In this document: positions 19,756 to 29,084 of the stretch, in pieces
Layout: the number at the start of each line of letters is the position of its first letter
Position numbering within the stretch: the stretch's first letter is position 1
From: Emiliania huxleyi CCMP1516
Lineage: Eukaryota > Haptophyta > Isochrysidales > Noelaerhabdaceae
DNA length: 34,351 bases
NCBI RefSeq assembly: GCF_000372725.1
Contig: NW_005201338.1
Coordinates: 1-34,351, forward strand
Direction of reading: 5' to 3'
Position numbers and translations under genes: made by a program
Notes under the pieces: generated by a model
The model's input: the letters and a program-made list of their open reading frames with translations, nothing else
What the model was told of the DNA's origin: nothing
Database searches by the model: none

Positions 19756-22461
19756 CTAAGCGTCCCAGTCCTCGTCGGACGACTCGTCCGAGTCGCCAGC
19801 GAGCGCCGCGCGCCGCGCGAGGATCGCGGCAACCTACTCGCGCCCCACGCGGTGAGGGACCCGGGCGGGAGAGGCTGAGAGGTGGGGCGGTGGCGGCGCG
19901 GGCGGGGACGCACCGACACGCCCCCAAAGCCAACGCCCGCCGCCGCGGCCGCCGCCGGGGGCTTGGCACGCTGCTCTGACGTCACCTTGCGCAAATGCAC
20001 GGCGCCACCGCGGATGGCCGCCATGAGGTCTGAGCGCGCCTGCGAGGGGGGCGGGCGGGCGGGGCAAGCGTCCGTGAGCGCCAAGCTCGCGGACGTCGCA
20101 GCCGCTCAGGCGGCCGCACGTCGGTGCCGCCCGAGGCCGGCGCCTCCCGCTCCGGCCGCTCCGCAGCCTTCCGCAGCGTCGTGCCGCCGCGAATGGCCGC
20201 GAAGAGCGCATCGGCTCCAGAGGCAGCCGGCGGCGGCGGCGCGGCGGCCGCGGCCGCGGCCGGCCGCAGCTTTGCGCCGCCCCGAATGGCCGAGAAGAGC
20301 GCGTCGGCGCCCGCAGCTTGCGGAGGCGGAGGCGGCGGCGGCGGCGGCGGCGGCGGCGCTCCCGGCGCAACTGGCGGCGGCGGCGGCGGCGCGAGCGGCG
20401 GCGGCGCGAGCGGCGGCGGCGCGAACGGCGGCGGCGCGGGTGGCGGAGGCGCGGGCGGCGTCGTGGCTGCAACCGGTGCACGTGGAGTTGCGGATGGCGG
20501 CGGGGGAGCCCGCGGCGGCGGCGGCGGAGGCCGTGCCGTCCCAGTATGGGCCGGGGGCGGCGGTGGCTTTGGCAGCTGTGCCGGCGGCGGTGGCCTAACA
20601 GCATTCATTACAGTGATGCGATCGTGTCGGGAGTGGCGTCTGCGAGACTCCCAGCGGCTGCCTCTTTGAGGCTCCGGGCGGCGGCCTCGCAGGTGGCGGC
20701 TGGCTGGGCGGGGGCGGCTTGCTGGGCGGCGGCGGCGGCTCGCCCCCCGACAGGGCTGGAGGGCCTAGGGTTAGGGGTAGGGTTAGGGTTAGGGTTAGGC
20801 TCGCCCCCCGACAGGGCTGGAGGGCCTAGGGTTAGGGGTAGGGGTAGGGTTAGGGTTAGGCTCGCCCCCCGACAGGGCTGGAGGGCCTAGGGTTAGGGGT
20901 AGGGGTAGGGTTAGGGTTAGGCTCGCCCCCCGACAGGGCTGGAGGGCCTAGGGTTAGGGGTAGGGTTAGGGTTAGGGTTAGGCTCGCCCCCCGACAGGGC
21001 TGGAGGGCCTAGGGTTAGGGGTAGGGTTAGGGTTAGGGTTAGGCTCGCCCCCCGACAGGGCTGGAGGGCCTAGGGTTAGGGGTAGGGGTAGGGGTAGGCT
21101 CGCCCCCCGACAGGGCTGGAGGGCCTCCGAGCGGCGGCGGCGGCGGCTGCTGCGGCGGCGGCGCTGCGCCTCCGCGCGAGAAGGAAGCCGCGCCCGCGGC
21201 CGGCAAGCCCATCTGCTCCTCGAAGGTCATGAACTTTTTGCGCTGCACGCGCTTGGCCTTGCGGTCGACGGAAGCAGAGCCGACCTGCGGCGGCCGTCGG
21301 GCAAGCTTGACGCGCATGTTGCGTGTGCGTATGCTCGAGGCATCTCTTACGAATCCGATTGTCAGCTGCGGAGGTCGCGCGCGCGTGTGGCCTTGGCACT
21401 GGGCGGGCGCGCCTGCGCCGGGCGAGCGCTCCGCCTCGCCGCGCGCCTCGCCTTGCGCTCGTCGAGCAGCCGCCGCCGACGCGCCTGCAGCTCGCGCGCG
21501 CGTGTGCGGCGCACATCCTTTCGCAAACCGTTTGTGCGCGCGCGCGGCGGGGAGGGAGCCCGTCCGCCCTCAGCCGCTCTCGACGGGTGTCCGGCCGACA
21601 GTGCGGGCGCGAGGAGGCGGGGCGGGCGCAGGTGGAGGGGTTTGGCTGTGCGCCCCACGCCTCCTCCTCGGCAATCCACTGCTTGTGGAAAAAGTGCGGG
21701 TCCGAGAAGCCGTCGGCGCAAGACGGAGATATGCCGCACGCCGCGTAGATCTCGCGCAAGTGCACGTCCTCCTCTGCCGGCGGCGGCGCCAGCGCGTCGA
21801 GCCGCTGCAGCGCCGGCGGGGGCCGTGCCCGCTCCAAGGCGGCCACGACCCAAGGAGGCCTCGACGCCGCAGAGAAGAGGTGGCCGCTGCCTTCGGCGGG
21901 CGCGGCTCGGTAGTCGAGGCCGGTGCCCGCGTCGCACAGCTCCGTCGTCTCCTCGGGCGGCGCCGCAGACAGCGCGTCGTCCACCTACAGCTGGGCGCCC
22001 TTTCTGCATCCCGCACCACCTTTTGCATCCCGGAGAGGGGGCGGCGCGGGGGGGAGGTGCGGAGTCGCGCCTGCGCCAGCCGCTCGGTCACCCCGACGAG
22101 GCGGCCTCGGAGCGTGCCGAGCTGCTCGGAGCTCCGCGCCACCTGGCAGGTGGTTGAGCGGGTGAGCGATTGTCTGCGCGTGAATGACTGACTGCGGACG
22201 ACTCGCCACCTCTTCTCCGAGAGAGTCGAATAGGTCCGCCGCGACCGTGGAGAGCTGGCCGAGCTGCGATGGGAGGCGGCACGGGTGCGTGTGTGAGATT
22301 CGGTCCGGATCCGCAGAGGCAGCGGCAAGGCGGCCGGCCTGGTTGAGCAGGCCAACCATAGTCGCCATGGAGACGTCGCCCAGAAGCTCCTCTGGCGGCG
22401 AGCGGCGAAACAGGGCGTTGGCCCCAGGTGACGACAACGGGTCATTCAGGCTGATGGACAT
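19756..22461 (-). CDS. SCAR/WAVE-family activator of the Arp2/3 complex
   Basis: This is a multi-exon gene read from both ends inward. Exon 1 (22461-22357) and exon 2 (22263-22210) give MATM|LGQLSTVAADLFDSLGEE, then exon 3 from 22142 gives VARSSEQLGTLRGRLVGVTERL: the N-terminal SCAR homology helices. Exon 4 from 21984 includes SDPHFFHKQWIAEEEAWG, the counterpart of the SYFFDLWKEKM motif. A middle exon near 21285-21130 (RVQRKKFMTFEEQMGLP) leads to a Pro-rich region with a TTAGGG-like minisatellite. The 3' part is clearer: a Pro-rich exon (about 20605-20120) with two WH2 motifs (ADALFSAIRGG, ADALFAAIRGG), an exon 20039-19914 with a third (SDLMAAIRGGAVHLRKV), and 19833-19756 with the connector and acidic tail VAAILARRAAL...DEDWDA. 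WH2 motifs bind actin and the tail binds Arp2/3. The exons between 22020 and 20605 remain unresolved. Confidence 0.8.
20739..21126. repeat. 61-bp minisatellite containing telomere-type repeats
   Basis: Six units start at 20739, 20800, 20861, 20922, 20983 and 21044 (period 61, the last one 55), followed by a partial unit from 21099. Each has a unique half (CTCGCCCCCCGACAGGGCTG and GAGGGCC) and a half made of TTAGGG and GTAGGGG/TAGGGG variants. On this strand the repeats read TTAGGG, opposite to the telomere at the left edge. The array lies in the Pro-rich part of the SCAR gene. Unit-to-unit differences lie only in the telomere-like half. Confidence 0.95.
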
Positions 22462-23005
22462 GTAGGCGCTTGGGCGGCCCTCGCTCGCTTGACAGCCTTG
22501 CGCGACTTTTCCCTACCGAGAGCGGCTCGCCGACAAAATCGTGAAAAAACCATTCACAGCCTTGTTATTGAGAAGAAAATACGTCCGTGGCGCTGTGCGC
22601 TGGTCTGTGAGAGTTCACACAAACACACAACCCCGGACCCAAGACGCACAAGCAAGCACAGACAGTCGAGAAGGGAGAGACAGCAACGACAGTCAGAAGC
22701 CAGCGCTGGGTACCAGGAAGGCGAATGCGATGACGGCCTCTATTGTGAGCTCTAGCTAAATTTTTAGCAATACCTTAAAGAGAGGTTAGGGTAAGGTCCG
22801 TTAGCGGGAGATCGGCGGGAGCGGCGCACGTTTCGAATTCGGCGGGCGTTTCGAATTTGTCGACGGACCGTTTCAGGTCTCTCTCTGCGCTCCCGTATGA
22901 GCGAGGCTGCCGACGCTGCCATGATTGACAATACCAAACAACTCTAACACTCACACGTCATTTGGGGCCTGGAGCCCCTGCACAATGATGTTTATGGTGC
23001 CCTGT

Positions 23006-23269
23006 TCACGCGCGCGCGAGACGTGCAGACAGGGTTGCCAGGTGAGAGCGAATGGCGCGGCGGTTCACGCCTCGCACAACAGAGAGAGAGATGCGCTCTG
23101 CATGGTGGGACATAAAAGAGAGCGAGTACTTGGGCGAGTAGGCCGTGCGGTCAACGCTGCCGCGCGCGACTTTGCGCGCGAGGCGGCGCAGCTTGAGAAC
23201 GGCGGTGGGCGAGAAGCCGCCGCCGAACGTCTCGTGGAGCAGCAGGTCAATACCAAACAACTCTAACAC
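23006..23269 (-). CDS. Element-encoded protein fragment, unknown function (copy 1)
   Basis: The open frame covers 87 codons and reads DLLLHETFGGGFSPTAVLKL, then LRRLARKVARGSVDRTAYSP, FMSHHAERISLSVVRGVN and a basic helix to the stop. No ATG with clear context is seen, so it is probably the 3' part of a longer gene; its 5' edge runs into the middle 49-bp repeat. The second half is repeated on the other strand at 23532-23691. The pattern recalls repeated hypothetical proteins of marine algae, but I cannot assign a fold or enzyme class. Confidence 0.45.
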   Translation of the reverse strand: MLELFGIDLLLHETFGGGFSPTAVLKLRRLARKVARGSVDRTAYSPKYSLSFMSHHAERISLSVVRGVNRRAIRSHLATLSARLARA

Positions 23270-23531
23270 TCACACGTCATTTGGGGCCTGGAGCCCTGTT
23301 CACGCGCGCGCGAGACGTGTTGTTTTGCTAATTAGTGAGCTCGATTCACACAACAAATTGGAAGTTGGCAGGGACTGGCGCGCGTCCTCCCATCCCTCCC
23401 TTGGGTTGTGTGTTTTCTTTCTTTTTTTTGGCGCGCACTGGCACTAACACAGGTACACCACGCAAAAAGAATTCTGCGTTGGGACTGACTGGCACTACAT
23501 ATACTCGTAACACAAAAACAACACTAACCCT

Positions 23532-23691
23532 AGCGTCGACCGCACGGCCTACTCGCCCAAGTACTCGCTCTCTTTCATGTCCCACCATGCAGAGCGCATC
23601 TCTCTCTCTGTTGTGCGAGGCGTGAACCGCGCCATTCGCTCTCACCTGGCAACCCTGTCTGCACGTCTCGCGCGCGCGTGAACAGGGCACT
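23532..23691 (+). pseudogene. Element-encoded protein fragment, copy 2 (C-terminal half)
   Basis: In frame 3 of the left end (starting AGCGTCGACCGC) this reads SVDRTAYSPKYSLSF, then MSHHAERISLSVVRGVN and ends at a TGA near 23691. It matches the C-terminal half of the frame at 23006-23269 except for one missing Arg codon. The upstream half is absent; the homology stops next to a CTAACCCTAG telomere-like string at 23523-23533. Confidence 0.5.
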
Positions 23692-23906
23692 CTTCCGTTG
23701 AAAATCTGTTTTCCACCAACCTTTAATCCAGGGCTCCAGGCCCCAAATGACGTGTGAGTGTTAGAGTTGTTTGGTATTGTTAAAAATCTCTCTCTGTAAC
23801 ACAGGCTTTAAGAATTTTTACTGACTGGCGCTTACTGCCACTGGCACTAACACACAGGCTTGCAAGAAGAATTTTAGGCAGTGCTGATGTGCTGTGTACT
23901 GCGCAG

Positions 23907-24016
<110 letters not shown>

Positions 24017-24089
24017 TCTTCTTCTTGGTGTGCCGATGTGTGTGCTAGTGTGCGCCAGTCCACGACCTTGTCGTTTCTTTTACGCAGTG

Positions 24090-24225
24090 CGCGCCAGTCC
24101 CGTGCCCAGTGTTGTGCGAGGGAGCTTTGTTGTAAAATTCTTCTAGCACGCGCCAGTTCGCACCTGTGTCGAGCCTGTGTGCTGTGAGAGAGAGTTCGAT
24201 TGTTTAAATTCTTTTACGCGGAGTT
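24090..24225 (+). repeat. Dispersed repeat, two tandem copies (B and C)
   Basis: Copy B (24090-24146) has GCGCGCCAGTCCCGTGCCC, GTGTTGTGCGA and AAAATTCTTC; copy C (24147-24225) starts ACGCGCCAGTTCGCACC and ends AAATTCTTTTACGCGG. Both follow the plan of the segment at 10086-10196. Confidence 0.55.
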
Positions 24226-24494
24226 GCGTTGTTCAATAAGCGCCGCCGCGGAAGCGACGGCGTGACTGTCGGCGGTGCGTGTCCCACGGTCTCGTCGCAG
24301 ATAGCCGCGCAGCGGCTATGTAGGTTATCCGACAACGCGAGGAGAGGAACCGACAAACTCAACCCACCGTGAGGGGGGAACCGTGACTCAATCGTCACCA
24401 AACTAACGTTCCGCGCGCGCGCGCTGAAACGAGCGTTTGTCGGACCCTCGCGCTTCTAGGCGCCCGAGTCATGTTCGCGTCAGACGTGTTGTAA

Positions 24495-24516
24495 TGTGTG
24501 TGTGTGTGTGTGTGTG
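24495..24516 (+). repeat. (TG)11 microsatellite
   Basis: Eleven TG units, the opposite strand of the CA repeat found about 480 bp to the left. Confidence 0.9.
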
Positions 24517-24902
24517 AGCGCGTCGGGCCTCTTATTTGGGCGCCGACGCTCGGGGTCGTCTGGCAACGGCACCGGGAGCTCGAGACGCAGCTCTCGGGGC
24601 CAGCCAACCCAGGAGTCGATTTTAGGACCAATCTCAATAACAATCTATATCAGCATGAACAACGGGGACTCGGACGCGATGGATAAAGCACGCGAGCCGC
24701 GACAGCCGACACGCTGTTCTTTCTCGCGATCGTTTTTCAGCGACAGCCGATAGGTTTTTCTCGGAGAGGTACTGATCATCAAGCGGAGATCCAACCATCA
24801 TGGCACCCTCATCCGGCAAACATCCCCCTCACAGAGTACAGAGAATGCCTCGCACCAAGTACACGGAATGCCACCTGGGGAAGGTAGCGAGCGCCCCGGG
24901 CG

Positions 24903-27900
24903 TCACCAGAGCAGGATTGAGAACCCGCGCGGCCGCGACAGCGGGCCCGCCGACCAGCTGCTTGAGTCCTCCTCCTCCTCCGCCTCGGCGCGGCCCGAGC
25001 GCCGCACGATGTAGTGCGCCAGATAGCCGCCGATCGGGAGGCCCACGACGAAGCCGATGAAGCCGGCCGTCGTGACGAACGGCACGAGGATGGCGGGCAC
25101 GGGGTCGACGAGCAGCACGATGATGCCCGTGAGGCCGGCGGCCACGGCGGAGCAAAAGGCCAGCGTGAGTGTGAACGCGAGGAAGGCCAGGATGACCCTG
25201 CGGCCCGTGGCGCCGCGGGGCGTCGGCGGCGTCGTGGCGTCGGGCCTCGTCGCCAGCAGCTTGAAGAGAGCGTAGTAGGAGCGCTTGGGCAGGCTCACCA
25301 GCACCTCGATGAGCAAGCCGGCCGCGAGCAGGAAGACAAGCAGGCGGATAGCGGCGAGCTTGAGCACAGAGTCGACGCCGACCATGTAGTGCAAGCACCA
25401 CGTCGCGCGCCAGAGGATGGCGAAGATGCCCAGGATGGCGCAGATCATCGGGCCCTGCGCTCCGGTGGCGAGAGAGACGTAGGCGAGGAGGAACGGGCCG
25501 ATCCCGACAAAGACAGCCCACCGCCACGGGTCGTCATTGTACGGGCAGCCGGTCGCGGCGAGCGCGCCGACGAGCTGCACAGAGGCGGCGGTGGCGAGCA
25601 GCAGCCTGTAGGAGCGTGGCAAGTGTCCGCCCGCCAAGGGCTGCTGCGTCGTGCGCGAGTGGCGGCGGATCTGGAGGAGCGACACCGCCGTCATGGCGAG
25701 CGTCGTCATCACCGCCGAGCAGAGCACGACGTAGACGGTCTGCGCGCGAGACCGCCAGATGCAAGGGTGCCACAAGGAGAGCCAGACCGCCGCGTCGCCG
25801 CCCTCGGCGGACACGCCGCCGGGACAGAACTCCTTGTGGTAGTCGTCGCACGGCACCACGCACACGAGCAGCCGCTGCCCCGCCACGCCGCGAGGGTGCC
25901 GGATGCGCAGCCGCGAGCTCCCCACCTGCTCGATGTGCCCAAGGGAGGCGGGCGCGTCCGCCGCACCCGGTGCCGCCTCCTCGGCCGCGAGTCTCCTCGC
26001 GCCCGAAGCCGCACCCGCCGCAGCAGCCGTCTGGTCGAGGTACTCGCGCGGCTCCAGCTTCGACACGAGAACGGCAAACCCGTCCGGAAAGTGGAGCGGG
26101 GCGGCGAGGTGGACCTCGGTGGTGCGCCCCTCGTCCGAGTCGGCGTCGGCCGCCTCGTACTCGAGGACCATCACTCGCCACCCGGCGCTCCACACCATGA
26201 GCAGCGGCCGCCCTGCGACGGCCTGCGCGAACGGCGTGGCGATGACGCGCAGCTTCTCCTCGGCGAGGAGCCCGTCCTTCGGGTAGAGGGAGAAGCCGCC
26301 GCCGGACGACGTGTGGTCCTCGAAGTTCTTGTACTGCCAATAGAAGCGCGAGACCAGAAACTCGTCGGCGACGGTGCCGGCGCGCGCAATCTCCGCGAGG
26401 CAGGCCGAGCCGTGCCGGTCCGCGCAGTCGGCGCCGGTCGATCCGAGCGAGCCGTACTCGGAGAGCAGCGAGCCGCTGCGCTGCTGCTTGGCCGAGAAGT
26501 CCTGCACCGCGAAGAGGTGGCGGTGGTAGATCGCGCACAAGAAGGAGAGGTGCGGAGTCACGTTCGGCGCCCACCAGCAGTACGAGTGCCACGAGAAGGC
26601 CTCGCGCGACTCGTCCGGCTCGTCCGGCTCGAGCCGCTCGCCCAAGAAGCCAGACGACCACACGTCCCACATGACCGGCTCGTACGCCACGATGTGCCGC
26701 TTATTGACGGCGCGGATGGCGGCGACCACGTGCCGGTAAAAGGGCAGCAGCAGGTCCCTTTCGGCGGCGGGCGAGTTGAACCACCAAGACATGAAGAGGG
26801 AGTAGTTACCGGGGTCATTGGTGTCGCCGGGCCACGGCTCGTTCATGAGCTCGAGCGCGAGCACCGCCGGCTCGTCCGCCAGCGCCTCGGCGACGTGGGC
26901 CCAGTGCTCCTCGAAGGCGCGTCGGACGCCGCCGCCGTCCGTGTACAGCGCCTGCGCCGTCTTCGTCTGCGAGTTTGTGCTGTAGTACTCGAAAAAGTCG
27001 CGGTTCGTGCACTCCTTCAGCTGCGGGTACAGCCCCGCAGCGTCGAGCAACTTGAAAACCTCGGTCGAAGTCTGGGCATCTCCAGCCAGCTCGACGGCGC
27101 ACCAGTCGCCCCTCTGCCACGCAACGGAGCCGCCAATTCTGCGGATCGCCGGGGGGGTCGGAGGCGTCGGCGAAGGGGGCGATGGCAGAGGCGTTGGCGA
27201 CGGCAGCGGCGGCGACGGCAGCGGCGGCGACGGCAGCGGCGGCGACGGCAGCGGCGGCGACGGCAGCGGCGGCGACGGCAGCGGCGGCGACGGCAGCGGC
27301 GGCGCCGGCAGCGGCGGCGACGGCAGCGGCGGCGACGGCAGCGGCGGCGACGGCAGCGGCACGGGCAGGGGTGCCGCCGCCACGCAGCAGTGATACCCGT
27401 CGCAAGCGACTCGCGGGCAGCCTGCCGCCTCATAGTCCGTCATGCAGCAAGCCTGGCCGGGGCCGCAATAGTCATCGCACGGCCCCGCCGCGCCGCCACA
27501 CCCGTCCCAGCAGTTTGCAGGCTCGCTGGGCGATGTCGCCGGCGGAGGAGGCGGCACCGGAGACGGGAACGGCGGGACAGCGAGAGGCGCTGGTGGTGGC
27601 GCAGGCAACGGTGAAGGTGCCGCCGGGACGCAGCAGTGATACCCGTCGCAAGCGACTCGCGGGCAGCCTGCCGCCTCATAGTCCGTCTTGCAGCAAGCCT
27701 GGCCGGGGCCGCAATAGTCATCGCACGGCCCCGCCGCGCCGCCACACCCGTCCCAGCAGTTTGCAGGCTCGCTGGGGGGCGGTGATGGCGGAGGAGGCGG
27801 CACCGGAGACGGCGGCGACTCCGGAGAAGGGGGCATGGGCGGTGGCGGAGGCAGAGGCTCCGGTCTAGCCGGCGGCTCTGGTGCAGGAACGCAGCAGTGA

Positions 27901-29084
27901 TACCCGTCGCAAGCGACTCGCGGGCAGCCAGCCGCCTCGTAGTCCGTCTTGCAGCAAGCCTGGCCGGGGCCGCAATAGTCATCGCACGGCCCCGCCACGC
28001 CGCCACACCCGTCCCAGCAGTTTGCAGGCTCGCTGGGGGGCGGTGATGGCGGCTCGGCGCTGCCGTCTCCCCACGGGTTCCAGCCACGACGGGAGTTGAC
28101 TTCCTCGGTCCCGATGTCAAAGAATGCCGCCGGCTCCAGACCCAGGAGTGGAGAGGGGAAATCGCCAAAGGGCGGCGGCTGGCTGGTGTTGCGCAGCGCG
28201 TCGTCGACGGCCCAGTCGGGCATACCTGCGAGGAGTGGCGCATCGGTCGCACAGGCGGGGCGCGCGAGGCAAACAGTGTGACCCAGCCGCAGGCGGAGCG
28301 AGCGCGCCGTTGCCACAAAAGCGGCGCGAGAGCACGTCCGAGTGGAAGTCGATGACAACGTGAATGCCTGGACGAGCGGGCAGCGGCGTAAGGTCTTGTC
28401 AGTACGAGCCGATTGAGCACACGAAAAAACGCGGCGGCGGGAGGCGGGCACCATGCTCCTCGCACACCGTCACAATCTCCTGCACCCTCTTGATGTAGCC
28501 CGGGTCCGCTACGCCGCGCCGCGCCGGAAAGGTTCCCGCCCAGAGGACGCCTATCGTTGGGAGCAACGCTTCGCTTGGCGTCGGCCGGGCCATGGCGAAG
28601 CCGCGCGCGCTGCTGCCGGCACCCAAGCGGATCGCGTTGAACCCCCACGCCGACAGGTTGGCGGCATCGGCCTCGCCGAACGACGTCTCCGCGTCCCATT
28701 CGCCCGCGTCGGGAAGGTGCGGCGCCGTCTTGAAGACCACGTTGAGCCCGTGAAAGAGCCGCACACGGCCATCCTCATCAACAAAGTGCGCCGTCGCGGG
28801 GTCCGAGCGGATCCACTGCGCCTTTCGGGACGCCTAGGGAACGATGCGACGGTGACGGAGGCTCGCCCTTTTGCATCCACCCCAGCGTGATCCCGCGCCG
28901 GCGGGGTGCCAGTGACCACAGCCTTTGGCCGCAGGGCGTACGAGTCGAAGGCAAAGAGGTAGAGGAGCGGAGCGCCCAAGCCGGCGCCGGCGGCGAGGAT
29001 CAATGCAACGCAGACGTGACCCGTCCGCAGCGTGTTTGACGACGAGGCGGGCGCTGTCTCGGCGGCCCCAGGAGTGGTGAACAT
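24903..29084 (-). CDS. GH5 endoglycoceramidase-like membrane protein with three Cys-rich modules inside the barrel
   Basis: Five exons are inferred: 29084-28881, 28833-28623, 28550-28452, 28367-28308 and 28225-24903, for 1298 residues. Introns 1-3 are GT-AG; intron 4 fits only a GC donor. Joined, they give the endoglycoceramidase pattern: FVDEDGRVRLFHGLNVVFKT, WGFNAIRLGVLWAGTFP, VVIDFHSDVLSRRFCGNGMP and DWA, later E654 in ELMNEPWPGD (acid/base) and E781 in LLSEYGS (nucleophile). Residues ~23-47 are a signal anchor. Between the third strand region and WxxYY-type segment lie three 43-residue modules with ten Cys each (261-303, 348-390, 430-472), Pro-rich linkers and a PSPPL tandem repeat. After a C-terminal beta domain come about seven membrane spans (from ~970) and an acidic tail. 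The family removes sugar heads from glycosphingolipids or sterol glucosides; the substrate here is unknown. Confidence 0.8.
27196..27361. repeat. 15-bp coding minisatellite (PSPPL repeats)
   Basis: About eleven copies of GGCGACGGCAGCGGC lie in the Pro-rich linker after the third Cys-rich module. The unit length is five codons, so copy-number change keeps the frame. One unit differs by one base and gives Ala for Ser. Confidence 0.9.
27384..27512 (-). repeat. Cys-rich module 3 (coding repeat)
   Basis: A 129-bp unit for a 43-residue module from CWDGCGG to GYHCC with ten Cys. It is almost identical in DNA to 27630-27758 and 27891-28019; it has Met for Lys after the CC pair. Confidence 0.9.
27630..27758 (-). 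repeat. Cys-rich module 2 (coding repeat)
   Basis: Same 129-bp unit; together with the neighbouring Ser-Pro-Ser-Glu-Pro-Ala-Asn lead-in the homology extends past the module on its N-terminal side. Confidence 0.9.
27891..28019 (-). repeat. Cys-rich module 1 (coding repeat)
   Basis: Same 129-bp unit, with Val for Ala after CGG. It is the copy nearest the N-terminal half of the catalytic barrel. Confidence 0.9.

Larger units (their letters stand above)
22929..23779. mobile_element. Long inverted repeat, probable degenerate mobile element
   Basis: Three copies of a 49-bp segment (starting CAATACCAAACAACTC, ending CCTGGAGCCC) lie at 22929-22977 (+), 23248-23296 (+) and 23731-23779 (inverse), all nearly identical. 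Beyond the 49 bp, homology continues inward so that 22929-23159 and 23532-23779 form long inverted arms with one non-matching spacer of 25-40 bp just inside the 49-bp segment. The middle copy joins the 49-bp segment directly to the following block, without spacer. No target-site duplication is clear. The arms encode a shared short protein. This looks like nested or rearranged copies of one element. Confidence 0.65.

Noticed and set aside
23523..23533. CTAACCCTAG string as an interstitial telomere
   Set aside because: It is only about one and a half units long, so chance is enough; noted only because it sits at a homology border.
24230..24420. Possible structured RNA gene
   Set aside because: There is an 8-bp hairpin at 24301-24319, but no tRNA boxes, snRNA motifs or further paired helices could be found.
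25014..27614. Plus-strand 866-codon open frame
   Set aside because: It is the shadow of the GH5 gene on the other strand; its product is a low-complexity Arg/Gly/Glu-rich string, while the minus strand shows catalytic motifs and Cys modules.
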